Part shown: positions 23,901 to 33,465 of the stretch, piece after piece
Numbering within the stretch: position 1 is the stretch's first letter
Layout of the letters: each line of letters starts with the position of its first letter
Assembly: GCA_020310875.1 (NCBI GenBank)
Contig: CM035430.1
Location: 104,714,431 to 104,778,430 of the forward strand
DNA length: 64,000 bases
Source: Ceratopteris richardii
Lineage: Eukaryota > Streptophyta > Polypodiopsida > Polypodiales > Pteridaceae
Reading direction: 5' to 3'
Notes under the pieces: model-generated
The model's database searches: none
The model's input: the letters and a program-made list of their open reading frames with translations, nothing else
Told to the model about the DNA's origin: nothing
Made by a program: the position numbers and the translations under genes

Positions 23901-23958
23901 TGAGGTCCTTGAAAACTTTAAAAAATATGAGATAGACGATAGGAGAGTCATGATATGA
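20911..23958 (+). CDS. gag-pro: G1 gag C-terminus, nucleocapsid and first aspartic protease
   Basis: A 1015-aa open stretch continues the gag frame, so the ATG at 20911 is just the first Met after a stop. A Pro/Gln/Tyr-rich linker is followed by two zinc knuckles, CFRCQGDHLMRDC (about residue 190) and CQDCEKEHLLRDC (about 219). Each has only three residues before the histidine rather than four. A basic coiled-coil-like stretch lies at about 290-335. The retropepsin domain spans about 670-770, with the active site ILDSGAG (about 678) and flap/end motif MILGRPF (about 752). An acidic linker leads toward RT. The terminal TGA (23956) interrupts a frame that clearly continues. G2 has Arg at this position (34689-35051). 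Confidence 0.88.
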   Translation: MANVCPIMAQPQANPSSQYCTIERRYTNHTAQDCPYNKQTVRQNYPQPYPQQGRYQNQYPPQQYNRPQQTYQPPYQGQQRLQPVLVQQPPAPTNVIPVKYASAEENPNRAIVPVTPLLSDSDPSDHSFDSTHIDSPQAYYMQSPEHNESYYYEDPSENSGEPEYANVMYTNPNSRPQPRQVRPPFPRGSCFRCQGDHLMRDCPLPAPTQPQLVTIQGFCQDCEKEHLLRDCPKNPNNMPKITPINVLGLVVDSTESATSTAPVQVITRAQALQQNQGVVQEKSPEGSETESITKKRTRAWKDSRERMKRQWAKKMSELEESLRETKAKISELASQNHSHTTPPPPLPLPANPSSSIPQPFNTPSLTHPPPRVGSVLADPTLEDLNMMLRAYQARIQEGPNVTDHEKCYPRAELELERTKICAKMVELAQNMFEASRLFNISSSAKTQLHFDGLLERIERLIAQSGKEPASQNKGKASEIVSLPPQEAYVPNSTEPDTSSSMNRFTPEFLREIQEDKWAKESEVPPPIELVDDAHDQFPQDIPSIYEEHESTHSQERLDFESNSLQELPHFTGPWETKSTCLRAPIVMIRNEDSIIPRNTKVVKNTKVQCNLTLEELLKVKPEVWKHVAKQVPDIAKSRSQVGSHRTVPEIPLDKIGDMSEGEEGNTYLLVTHQGYTTKAILDSGAGVAIATTSLWKRWGKPALRPTRMKLQMADGHIERPLGLLEGITLTTCGVEFEHTFAICNFSKNQAYEMILGRPFMRQLQVVQDWGTNSLYLQHLGVTTKVNLKDYSHRDVPPIQWNPIHRAKDETESVHSIGSESSWMHEDTHLWMCKVAVEEEKREKAREVGAKENHRSVQDPDYAPVVFPDEEFEPHGWAEILATMDVAINEEQWTPHCDEDGYDISVFSIEPIMGDAVLEECEPSPDAFEDASDSDLESIIMDPPFASDEEYFYEVEFQPQRHGELTNEVRLATQVATKSGGKKRKKKEVTPEAEESLFEVLENFKKYEIDDRRVMI

Positions 23959-24440
23959 ATGCCTAAACGAGAGGCACAAGCAGGAGAAGCCTATGATAAC
24001 AAGGAAACTACCAAGAAAATAGTTGTCGCCATAGAAGAGGGAGAAGAAAGATGCACATACATAGGGCATGACCTGACAGAAGAAGAAGAACAAGAGTTGA
24101 CAGCCTTATTGAGGGAGTACAGAGATGTATTCGCTTGGAGCTATAAGGACCTGAAAGGGGTAGACCCTGATAAATGCTCACATACAATCCCCATGACCTC
24201 AGATGCCAGACCCTCTAAGCAGAAGCCCTACACATACAATGACAACTACGCCGCCAAGATTAAAGAGGAGATAGACTGCTTGGTGGAAGCCGGGTTTATC
24301 TATGAAATTGAGCACACTAAATGGGTATCCCCCATTGTGGTGGTGCCCAAGAAGAACGGCAAATTACGAGTGTGCATTAACTTGAAGAAGGTTAACGCAG
24401 CCACTATCAGAGATAGTTATCCGCTTCCTATCACAGCATC
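23959..24440 (+). pseudogene. pol: G1 protease-RT linker and RT N-terminus
   Basis: Same frame as the preceding ORF. It has EEEEQELTALLREYRDVFAWSY, the usual pre-RT block, then an RT N-terminus with EAGFIYEIEHTKWVSPIVVV, PKKNGKLRVCIN and RDSYPLP. Frame 1 then turns to nonsense after PLPIT, while the homologous LLERVA and FLDGF segments appear in frame 2. A single-base insertion near 24436 therefore shifts the frame. The ORF technically runs on to 24534 but the tail is not meaningful. Confidence 0.85.
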
Positions 24441-24466
24441 TATTAGAAAGGGTAGCAGGCAAGGAA

Positions 24467-27373
24467 GTGTACAGCTTCTTGGATGGGTTTTCGGGCTACA
24501 ATCAAGTAGCCATTGCTCCAGAGGATCAGCATAAGACGGCTTTTGCCACGGAGTGGGGCATATTTGCCTTTCGGGTAATGCCATTCGGGCTTACTAATGC
24601 ACCTGCTACCTTTCAAAGATTGATGTGTCACGTGTTTAAAGAGTTCTTGAGGAAGAATTTGGAAGTCTATGTTGATGATCTTTGCGCTCATTCCAACATT
24701 AGACAGACCCATATACCTGAACTCAGACAGATCTTTGATAAACGCAGAGAATATCAAGTCTGCCTGAACCCAGAAAAGTGTGTTTTCATGGTCAGGCAAG
24801 GCAAAATTCTAGGTCACATAGTGTCTAAGAACGGCATATCCACTGACGAAGAGAAAGTGAGAGCCATCGCAGAACTACCTAGGCCAAAGAACGTCAAGGA
24901 AGTACACGCTTTCATGGGGCATTGTGGTTACTACTGCCGATTCATCCACATGTATGCTGTCATTGCAAAGCCCATGTACGGACTTCTGACTAACTTTGAG
25001 TGGACTGATGAATGTGAAAATTCCTTCCAGGAGCTTAAACGAAGATTATGTTCAGCACCAATCTTGACCACACCAGATTGGAACAAGCCATTCCATGTTC
25101 ATGTGGATGCCTCGAATTATGCTATTGGATGTGTACTTGCACAACCTACGGGTGAAGGTAATATGGATCTCCCTATTGCCTATGCCAGTAGACAATTGAA
25201 CGCTACGGAACGGAACTATACAACCACCGAACGAGAAGGATTAGGCATGGTGTACGTGGTTAAAAAGTTTAGACACTATTTGCTTGCAAATAAGTTCAAA
25301 TTTTTTACTGATCACCAAGCTCTACTATACCTGGTAAACAAGCCATGTAATACAGGCAGATTAGTAAGATGGTTTCTCTTACTAATGGAATATGACTTTG
25401 AGGTAGTAGTGAGGAAAGGCAGGACTCATTTGAGAGCAGACCATCTCTCTAGACTCACATCTGGAGAGGCCCCACAAGGAGTATCAGATGACTTACCTGA
25501 TGCTTACTTGTTTAATTTGGAAGTTGTACCTCAGTGGGCTAAGCCACTGGTGCCAGTATTGACATACGGGCCTAACCACCCAGTAATAACCACACAGAAT
25601 AGAGAGGTAGTAAAAGCCCAAAAGTACCACATCATGGCTGGAAGTATGTACAAGCACACAGATCAAGGAATCTTGGCTTGTTGTGTAGAAGAGGACGAGT
25701 ACGCTAAGTGGTTGCAATTAGCACATGTAGGTGCATTAGAGCAACACTACTCAAAACAACGAACCATACAGACCCTGAGGAGACTAGGAGTGCATTGGCC
25801 GACTATGGAAGCTGATGTCCAGAAGTTGTGCAAGGAATGCCCAATCTGCTGCACTAAACCACCTGTGGAACATGCCACTCTTTATCAAGTGTCCATAGTG
25901 CCGGATTGGAGTGAACCCCTAGTATCCTTCTTGAGGACGAAAACATTCCCTCCAGACATGACTATGATGAGGCAAAGAAGTCTAGAACAAGAAGCCCTAG
26001 ATTACTCACTCATTGGTGATAATCTATACAAGCGTGGAAAAGATGGTTACCTAAGACTTTGTGTTCATGAGAGTGAATATCTAAAGATCTTGGAAACTGC
26101 TCACCAAGGTGTAGCAGGAGGACATTTTGGAGTAGATCGAGTGATTAAAGCGATTCTATTTGCAGGCTTGTGGTGGCCGACCCTTCACATGGATGCACAT
26201 ACCTATGTGAAGAGGTGTGACGTCTGTCAGCGAGCTCAGCCTCCTATACGCAAAGATGAGATGCCACTGAAACCCACGATGGGTGGACGAGCATTCTCTA
26301 AGTGGGGAATAGACTTTGTTGGTCCTATTAATCCCCCAGCTAAGGGCTCCCATGCTGAGTATATCATTGTTGCCACTGACTATCTAACTAAGTGGGTAGA
26401 GGTAAAAGCCACAACAAAGAACGATGCACAAACAACAGCTAAGTTCTTGTTTGAGAATGTGTTCACCAGATATGGATTACCTATAGAGCTAGTCAGTGAT
26501 AGAGGGACTCACTTCTTGAATGAAGTTATTGAAAATCTGCTCCAAGAATTATTGGTAGTACATAAGAAGTCTGCCCCCTATCACCCCCAAGCTAATGGCC
26601 AGGTTGAGAGTACAAATAAGATCTTATGCAATGTACTGACAAAATTAGTGAACAATAAACGCTCTGATTGGGACAAACAGCTACACCATGCTGTTTGGGC
26701 ATACCGAGTGGCCTATAAAATGGTACTCCAAGCCACACCCTTTCAGATGGTGTTCGGTCAGAATGTGGTGCTACCCTTGGACTTTTTGATACCTACATTG
26801 AAGGTAGCACAAGAGCATGACTGGACAGGCCATGAACTCTCCTCTCGAATCTTTGATCTTGAACGTCTAGGCGAGACACGATTGAGAGCTGCAGCAGGAA
26901 TCTATGCAGTGAAGAAGAGGCAAAAGGCATATTTTGATACACATGTGAAGGATAAAGGCTTGAAAGCGGGTGACCTAGTCCCAGTCTACACAGTGAAACA
27001 GCATGCACGAAAATTAGAGAAAAGAGGCTATGGACCTATGATAATAAATAGGATTTCAACTAGTGGGGCAGTACAACTAGCCACTTTGGAAGGCGATATT
27101 CTCCCTAGCTACATAAGCGGATGTAGAGTCAAGTTATACCAAGAACCCCTGACTGAAGAGATGTTAAATCGGCTCAACACTGCCAAGAAACGTAAAGAGG
27201 AGGAAAAACGAATTCGAGAGGAAGCACAAGCAGAGGCCTTAGAGCGCATCCGACAAATGAAATTGAGGAGGCAAGGGAGAGATCAGCCTATGATCGACGC
27301 TCAAGAGCCTCCAAGCTATCACATGGCCATGTGTGAGGCTTCAGGTGAACGTACCCATAGGATAGTGGATTGA
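24467..27373 (+). CDS. pol: G1 RT, RNase H and integrase with tandem zinc-finger modules
   Basis: This is a 968-aa open frame, actually in frame from about 24440. RT contains FRVMPFGLTN and the catalytic YVDDLCAH (about residue 68). RNase H covers about 205-330 (VDASNYAIGC, TDHQALLYL). Two H2C2 zinc-finger modules follow, at residues about 418-462 (LAHVGALEQH ... CPIC) and 544-589 (AHQGVAGGHF ... CDVC). The DDE core has WGIDFVGP (about 614), SDRGTHF (about 678) and ANGQVESTNK (about 714). The C-terminal region has YAVKKRQKAYFD and ISGCRVKLY, with no chromodomain. All catalytic residues are present. TGA at 27371 ends the ORF but the frame continues into another domain. Confidence 0.92.
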   Translation: MYSFLDGFSGYNQVAIAPEDQHKTAFATEWGIFAFRVMPFGLTNAPATFQRLMCHVFKEFLRKNLEVYVDDLCAHSNIRQTHIPELRQIFDKRREYQVCLNPEKCVFMVRQGKILGHIVSKNGISTDEEKVRAIAELPRPKNVKEVHAFMGHCGYYCRFIHMYAVIAKPMYGLLTNFEWTDECENSFQELKRRLCSAPILTTPDWNKPFHVHVDASNYAIGCVLAQPTGEGNMDLPIAYASRQLNATERNYTTTEREGLGMVYVVKKFRHYLLANKFKFFTDHQALLYLVNKPCNTGRLVRWFLLLMEYDFEVVVRKGRTHLRADHLSRLTSGEAPQGVSDDLPDAYLFNLEVVPQWAKPLVPVLTYGPNHPVITTQNREVVKAQKYHIMAGSMYKHTDQGILACCVEEDEYAKWLQLAHVGALEQHYSKQRTIQTLRRLGVHWPTMEADVQKLCKECPICCTKPPVEHATLYQVSIVPDWSEPLVSFLRTKTFPPDMTMMRQRSLEQEALDYSLIGDNLYKRGKDGYLRLCVHESEYLKILETAHQGVAGGHFGVDRVIKAILFAGLWWPTLHMDAHTYVKRCDVCQRAQPPIRKDEMPLKPTMGGRAFSKWGIDFVGPINPPAKGSHAEYIIVATDYLTKWVEVKATTKNDAQTTAKFLFENVFTRYGLPIELVSDRGTHFLNEVIENLLQELLVVHKKSAPYHPQANGQVESTNKILCNVLTKLVNNKRSDWDKQLHHAVWAYRVAYKMVLQATPFQMVFGQNVVLPLDFLIPTLKVAQEHDWTGHELSSRIFDLERLGETRLRAAAGIYAVKKRQKAYFDTHVKDKGLKAGDLVPVYTVKQHARKLEKRGYGPMIINRISTSGAVQLATLEGDILPSYISGCRVKLYQEPLTEEMLNRLNTAKKRKEEEKRIREEAQAEALERIRQMKLRRQGRDQPMIDAQEPPSYHMAMCEASGERTHRIVD

Positions 27374-28228
27374 CGACCTTTTGTGACCCTAGAAGTTGGA
27401 CAAGGGGACAGTACCAGGACCGTAAGAGCTTTAATTGATTCAAGAGCAGCCACTAGTGCAGTTCGGCTCTCTTATTGCCAACAGCTACAATTGGAGGTAA
27501 AACCCCTAGAAGCATATCTGATAGGGTTAGGAGGTGTTGAAACCCCTTGCATGGGAGAGGTGGAACTTCCCCTCTACATACAAGAGGTCCTCATGCCAGC
27601 AAAAGTGCTAGTATGTGACGACGAGGATCTTACCGAACCTCTGGTCTTGGGCCAAGACTGGATCTATGATCACGCAGTCAACCTCAACCTAAGAAGTGGA
27701 CTTCTTCAGGCTTGGGTAGGCCAAAGCCGTCTTACGATTGAATTAGAAAATCAAGCACTCAAACCAATAGAACAGGCACCAACTCCTAGTCCCTCCAGGA
27801 ATCCACTTAAAGATAATGATGCTGTTCTTGTCCAAAGTTCTATGGTGTAGAGGATTTTCAATCTTACCAAAGGTACAGGAGTCAATGAGGAGTTCGCAGC
27901 TGGGCCAAAGGAGATTCTAAACATGCAGACCAAACATCATACAACACAAAGGAGGCCGTTGATCAAGAAGCAGGAGTGCCAACTAGTGCAACATGGAAAA
28001 CCTCGTGACGCGAAGCAGATCTGGATACACAAGGATGGAAAACCCACAGCTCTAGTAGCAGGCTCTCGAGGAGGCAACAAACAAGCCACACCATCACGGA
28101 CACAAGTCAAGGAGTACCCTAGGCAACCTCCTAGGCACACCACGTCTATTTGGGTCCCTAAGCGTTCAATGAAGGCTAGTCCCAATGCTAGACACATATG
28201 GGTGCCCAAGGCCTGTTTACAAGCCTAA
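27374..28228 (+). pseudogene. G1 second retropepsin-like domain and basic tail after integrase
   Basis: In the same frame as the integrase, beyond the TGA at 27371, lies a domain of about 130 aa. It has TVRALIDSRAATSAV, where the active-site D-S-G-A is D-S-R-A, LEAYLIGLGG as a flap-like stretch, MPAKVLVCDD, and LVLGQDWI matching the I/V-L-G-x-D end motif of retropepsins. After a TAG at 27848, the same frame runs from 27923 to 28228 as a basic tail with repeated W-V/I-P/H-K motifs (IWIHK, IWVPK, IWVPK). The normal protease lies 4.4 kb upstream. The Gly-to-Arg change fits GGA to AGA decay, so this copy looks inactive. Confidence 0.75.
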
Positions 28229-28719
28229 ATAGCTCCAACTCTAGTCACTAGCATAATTCATCACCCACAAGTCCTCTCGAAAAACAACGCAGGAACTCTA
28301 CCTAAAGACCACCCTAACCCACACTCAGCCAAACCGAGGAATGTCTAGAAATGGGTACCCAAAAGGTCCCAAATCCATCACAACCTAGTTCATAAATCTT
28401 TTCCTGTCTTTAGCTCTAAGAGCTACGAATCCCCCATCAAGGTTTGGAGACTTAAACCGTGTATCAAACCCCCTGACCCAATCGTGTAAATCCATCCACT
28501 CTGATGAAGGTGCATTCTGAGTCCATTGCATAACCAAAGTAAGCATCTAGGATAACACAAACTTCTAATAACCACTCACATCTATCACAAACACTTCACC
28601 TCTAACCACTAACCATCGGGATTGTCATGTTAGTATTGTGGAGGGAACACCGTTATATCGTGTTTCCTATGCAACACTAATGTGCTTTCTTCTTCCAGCA
28701 GATAAGCATCAGAAGTATC
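28229..28719 (+). other. G1 spacer with splice-acceptor-like sequence
   Basis: No ORF is supported. Just before the ORF at 28720 the sequence reads GTGCTTTCTTCTTCCAG, ending at 28698. This is a pyrimidine-rich tract closed by CAG, like a plant 3' splice site. It could allow the downstream ORF to be made from a spliced RNA. This is inference from sequence alone. Confidence 0.45.
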
Positions 28720-30929
28720 ATGGCAGCAGTAGCAGGAACAAGCTCCCAGGTGGGCACTGGTAATCAAAGCAATTGGGATACCATGCCTGTGGAAGCCCCA
28801 CTGACAGCAAGGCCTGAACAGCTTTTGAACGTGAGAAGAATTCCTATCTCAGATCTAGCAAATGGCCTAACAGAAAGAGTGAAGGGGCATTCTCACTGGT
28901 TCAATGAGATGCCTGGAGACTTGGAATTCGGTGGCGTCTGGTGGACATTTCAATTCTTCTCGAGAGAATTTGAAACATTACAGAATGCAGATCCTCTTCA
29001 GACTATTTGGCAGAAAGCGGGTTTGCAAGACTACTTTAGTGCAGCTTTGCCTAGGCCGGATTTTCTTAGGTGCTACTATTTGATAGCCACACTAAAGCCG
29101 ATTGGAGATAAGGATCATTCAGGCACATTCTTGGTGCCCTCTCTATCGAATCAGGAAGAAATGAAGAAGTTTGAGTTGAATGTTACTTTAATCAGGGAAG
29201 CTCTTCAGATGTATGGCACCCACGTTCCCTCTGATCGAGATCCTTTGATAACAGAGTCGATGAAGAACAACAAAATCAAGAAGTTGAAGGAAATGTGTGC
29301 CCTCACCCCCAACATCGCCATACCCCTGCGGATGTGCCTTCAGCACTTCGCATTTCCAACTCAAGACCGCTTCACCCAACACATAAGAAAATATGGTATG
29401 GATTGTACCTAGCAGAGACTGGAAGCTTGCCAATTAAAATGCCTGTATGGATCTTGGACCAGCTATATGAAGCAGGCAAGCGGGGTGTGAGGAAGCATAC
29501 CTTGAATGGCTGCTGTGTGATTACCACAATTATCTATAGATGCCTTGCATATGATGTGCCGATCGCAAGGGCCCTCAAATATTCACAACTAGAATTCTTC
29601 AAGGGGCGGAAGTCAAGAGTACAACCTACAAAAAGAATGTGTGGCTCGCTTTCCCAGGTTCTCATTCCCTCTGAGGCCACAACAGAAGCCTCCCCTAGAG
29701 ATGAGGCTCGAGTAGACCCTTTCACCATCCATCTCCAAGGAACACAATCAGGCGATAGGATACAACCCACTCCATCTGCCCCTCCACTACCCACCGATGC
29801 TGAGTTTGCATCCATGGCCACATTAGTAGAGGATCCCAATTTTGACTTTCAAAACTTCCTGCAGAATACCAACCTATCTGATAGTGAGTGTTTTTCTGAC
29901 AATGCCGGTCCTAGATCATCATCCCAAAGAGAACAGCCACAAAGAGAGGCAAGAAGGGTACATTGGGAAGATGAGACACAACATCCTCATGCTCAAAGTA
30001 CACAGAATCAGGAAGAAGCACGAGGAAATGAGCCAGGGGACAGTGAAGAGGAAGCTCCTGCCTACACAGCACAACTCAAACGGCTCTACAAGACAATCAG
30101 GCAGGTACAGAAAAGACACAAGTTATCAGAAGAGGCAAATAGAGCACTAGTGAACCAGATGCTGCAAGCGGAGAATGTCGACCCGCATTTTGTCGAATCA
30201 TCCGGAGATGTTACGAACATGGGATCACGCTCCCATGCATTTGAAGTATAACCCTTGCTTTGGGCCAGTACAAAGAAGAAGATCATGGAAAGCATTTGCC
30301 ATCAAGGTTCAGAACAACGCAAATTGTAAAGAATGGCTTAATTACCCCGCAATCGCATCCCAACCGGCACACCTACAGTATCATACATGATAGCCACCAT
30401 CAGACATTGGATGCCACGCCTCCACCCCATGCCGGATGTCGTCGCTCAAATGATGCTCAAAATTTTGGACATGATGCAAGTGGTGCTAAAGACCTTTCGA
30501 AATGTACGTAACATCCAGCCTTCAAGTCCGAGCTTCATCAATGGTAATTATGATTTGCTGTATGACATGAGCACGACCCCGAGAATTCGAGCGACTTACG
30601 CATGGCATGCACGAATAAGATATCTCCCTGCCTGTTACAAGCAAACCTTTGATGATATGTTCACCACGGGGTTTTGGGAGTCACACTCAGAAGTGTTTGC
30701 ACCACGCCCAACCCACCTACTACAACTATTTGCGTGTGAACAAACCATGCATTCGGAGCTCTACACCACACCACACCCTGATCTGCCAGGAGCAGTCAAT
30801 TGGGATGCCCTCCAGAGAGATTTGGTCCAGGGACTATGCATCAAGGAACAAGAAGTGGCAACCGACCTCCTGCAGAAGTACATTGATCAAACAATGGAAC
30901 AGAGGTCTGTCAGAGGCGACAGACGCTAG
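28720..30929 (+). pseudogene. G1 extra 3' ORF, function unknown
   Basis: The ATG at 28720 opens 231 codons in frame 1. A frameshift near 29385 moves the reading to frame 3, which continues (KMPVWILDQLYEAGKRG at about 29440) to TAA 30249. After a disrupted stretch with about three stops, frame 3 resumes at 30387 and ends at 30929, just before the PPT. Segments include WFNEMPGDLEFGGVWWTF, an acidic Ser/Pro linker (about 29690-30060) and a helix-rich C-terminus (LLQKYIDQTMEQR). I see no signal peptide or membrane span, so I do not call it env. I do not recognise the family. Confidence 0.65.
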
Positions 30930-30939
30930 GGGGGGAGAG
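30921..30939 (+). promoter_or_regulatory. G1 polypurine tract
   Basis: GACGCTAGGGGGGGAGAG is immediately followed by the 3' LTR's TGTTGGCAG. It has the placement and composition of a plus-strand DNA primer site. Confidence 0.85.
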
Positions 30940-31228
30940 TGTTGGCAGATGAAGCAAGTACGAGCATACACGCAGATCTAGCACTAAGGCAACCCATTAA
31001 ATTTTTCCAAACCTTACACCATGTTAAAAGTGATTCTTATCACTAAAAATCTTTGTAAATATCATTTCACCTTTTTGTAGCTCCACTTTGTACAAGCCGA
31101 GGAGTCCTCGAGCTTGGGGAGCCTTAGAAGTAGTTGCCTGTCAATTTTCATATTTTTTAGATCTCGTTTGAGCCCTCAAATAAGCCCTGGGACCTAATTT
31201 TTAACTAGGCCGAACACTAGGTCTGGAT
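30940..31228 (+). repeat. G1 3' LTR, truncated
   Basis: It matches 16859-17147 with five differences, then breaks off at GTCTGGAT. The missing part, about 280 bp including the TATA box, would lie beyond. The sequence after 31228 is unrelated gag-like coding sequence, so a deletion or a later insertion joined them here. Confidence 0.9.
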
Positions 31229-31981
31229 GATGAGTACATATTTTGAAAGAATTATAAAAAGATCAATTGTTAAACAAATTCAAAATCATAAAGACATGAG
31301 TTGGAGTGAGTTTAAGGCTGAGTTAATCAAAGAATCTTTGGAGATCTCTATCGCCAATAACCAAAAGCGTTTCATTGAATATAATACACAAATAAGAAAT
31401 CCCATCTGAGTGAATTGATTGAACATAAATTTAGAAAATATGAAGAGAGGTTTAAAGACATATAGATGAGAGTAAATGAATCGATACAAGAAAAATTTGG
31501 GATTATTGTAACTTTAATGCAAACCATAAATAAAATGTCTCAAACTATGCAAGTAATGGGCAATAACTTTAAGAACTTGAAAGAGACACTAGATACTGAA
31601 ACTTTAGAGTTGATAAATAAAGTTGAAATTTTGACAATTCAAAATAAATTATTACAAGGATTGAAACTTAATCATGAATATGAAGTAAGAGTGCAAAGTT
31701 TATCTGCATATTCATTTGATAAGAAAACTTCATGTGATCTTAGAAAAAAAACTCCTAGAATGATACCCATAAAATCAAATAGAGTTAAGAAACACATTAT
31801 TCGATGTTTTTTGTGTGACCATATCGGTCATACCTATGATAATTGTATTTTCTTTGAACAAGCATGCAAACATCAAATAGTTTGTCAAATTAGGAAGAAA
31901 ATATGTGATTTCCACACTCATGCCCCTTTACATTTGAGCTCAGGTAGAGGTAGAATGGTTAAATATATTAGAAAAAAATGA
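31229..31981 (+). pseudogene. Gag-like fragment with CCHC zinc knuckle
   Basis: ORFs 31227-31409 and 31466-31981 are separated by two stops. The first has MSWSEFKAELIKE, which looks like the end of a Gag capsid region. The second has a predicted coiled coil (about residues 15-70) and a canonical knuckle CFLCDHIGHTYDNC (CX2CX4HX4C), followed by a Cys/His-containing CKHQIVCQIRKKICDFH stretch and a Gly/Arg tail. It may be the gag of the outer element that G1 entered. The family is uncertain. Confidence 0.5.
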
Positions 31982-33465
31982 GTTTAAAAACAATGGAGAT
32001 TAAAGAAAGAGAAGAACACGAAATTTGTTGAACAAGACATTGGAATTCACTCATTTAAAAATACAACAAGTAACCAAGTAAAAGAAGATAAACGAAAGAT
32101 TTTATAGGAGAGTTTGCAAGAATATACACCAAAGTTTAAACAAACAATTCAAGAGAAAGCAGAGATATGTGAAGAGTTACATATATCAAGTGATCAAAGG
32201 TCTTTATTAAATGAACAAAAATTTGATAATATGAGAAAATATAAAATTTAAAATTACAATAGAACCTTGAAACTAGCAACCAAACGGATAACCAAAGTAA
32301 AAATGAGGATAATAAACAAAAAGCTAATGTGCATAAAGATTCAAACCATGAGAAGACACTTAAAAAAAAGAAAAAAGAATTTTTTGAAGACATTATCAAT
32401 CAAATTACAAAAGATATGAAAAAGGAAACCATAGCTTTTAAACCTTTTAAGAGAAAACAAAAAATATCTATGCAGGCAATTGAAGAAGTGTTTGGATGAT
32501 GAACAACATTGAAGATGAACCAAAATAATCAGGTGAAACAGTTCTGAACTTGAATTATTTTTCAATTGTTTATAAAATTTCTTTTTCTGCATTTCATGAT
32601 TAGATGTGTACATTCTTCTAATATGTAAGGAAAAATATTAAAATTATGAAACGAAGAACTCAAATCTGAAGTAAGAATGTGTGTGAGGTGAAGATAGGAA
32701 TTAGAGACCCTATGGCTGTCATAAGGCTAGAAGACAGAACACTTGACTTGCAACTCCTAGTAGAAATAAGCTTATTTTATATAGGTAGGCTATCTTAATT
32801 TCTAATCCATTTAACTAATGAGATCCTAGTTCCCACTAAAGGATGCCTCTAGAACCTCAACTCTGATTAGGAGGTTAAGTCTTTCCCCTCTAACAAAAAA
32901 GTTACGGAGAAAGAAAAGCTAGATACATAAAGCAGTAAATCAATGATTGCTGCAACATGATAAAAGATAAATGAGGAAAAGAAAAATATGAAGAAAAATG
33001 AAAGAAGAAAAGAAAACAAAAAAGTTATTATGAATTAGTGGTGGTCATGAAATCACTTCTGAAATGTATTGTGGGCAATATGAGGTGGATGCATGTTATA
33101 GAGGACTTAGTTAGATGTACCTTATGGCAAGTGGCTAAGAGATGAGAGATAGAACACTTATATAAAATATTTATTACTTTTGAACAAGTTTAATAGAAAA
33201 GCAAGTACCACGACTATCTAAATAACCTCTATAGGACTTTCTAAAACTTGTTTTCAAATTCAGGCATTGAATGAAAAGGTTGTAATTCAAGCTTGCATAA
33301 TTTTAAAATTTTTCTTTACTATCAAAAGTTGTACTTATCTTTAGGATCATATTTCATATACTGTTTGAAAATAATTCAAGAAGAATTTTCCAAAAAATTT
33401 TCATACTGCGTTCCATGATCTATAGGTTGGCCCATCGGGACGATGTGCAGGTTTAATGGGAGCGG
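31982..33465. other. No gene seen
   Basis: Very A-rich sequence with only short ORFs on the minus strand. It ends with a purine-rich AATGGGAGCGGA directly before the TGTCAGAAGG repeat at 33466, which would fit a PPT/LTR junction of the outer element. Confidence 0.4.

Larger units (their letters stand above)
16859..31228 (+). mobile_element. G1: 14.4-kb Tat/Athila-like gypsy LTR retrotransposon
   Basis: The element contains a 5' LTR (16859-17428), PBS (about 17433), leader with minisatellite, gag with long N-terminal extension (19330-), zinc knuckles, protease, RT, RNase H, integrase, a second protease-like domain (27383-), an extra 3' ORF (28720-30929), PPT and a truncated 3' LTR (30940-31228). 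Over the 289 alignable bases the LTRs differ at five positions by eye, so the insertion is comparatively young. Gag-pol is in a single frame from 19330 to about 24436, then shifts once. The stops mostly fit C-to-T decay of CGA or CAG. Because the 3' LTR is cut short, no target-site duplication can be read. Confidence 0.9.

Noticed and set aside
28720..30929. Envelope gene of G1
   Set aside because: Right position for env, but I see no signal peptide, membrane span or fusion-peptide-like segment, so I leave it as an unknown ORF.
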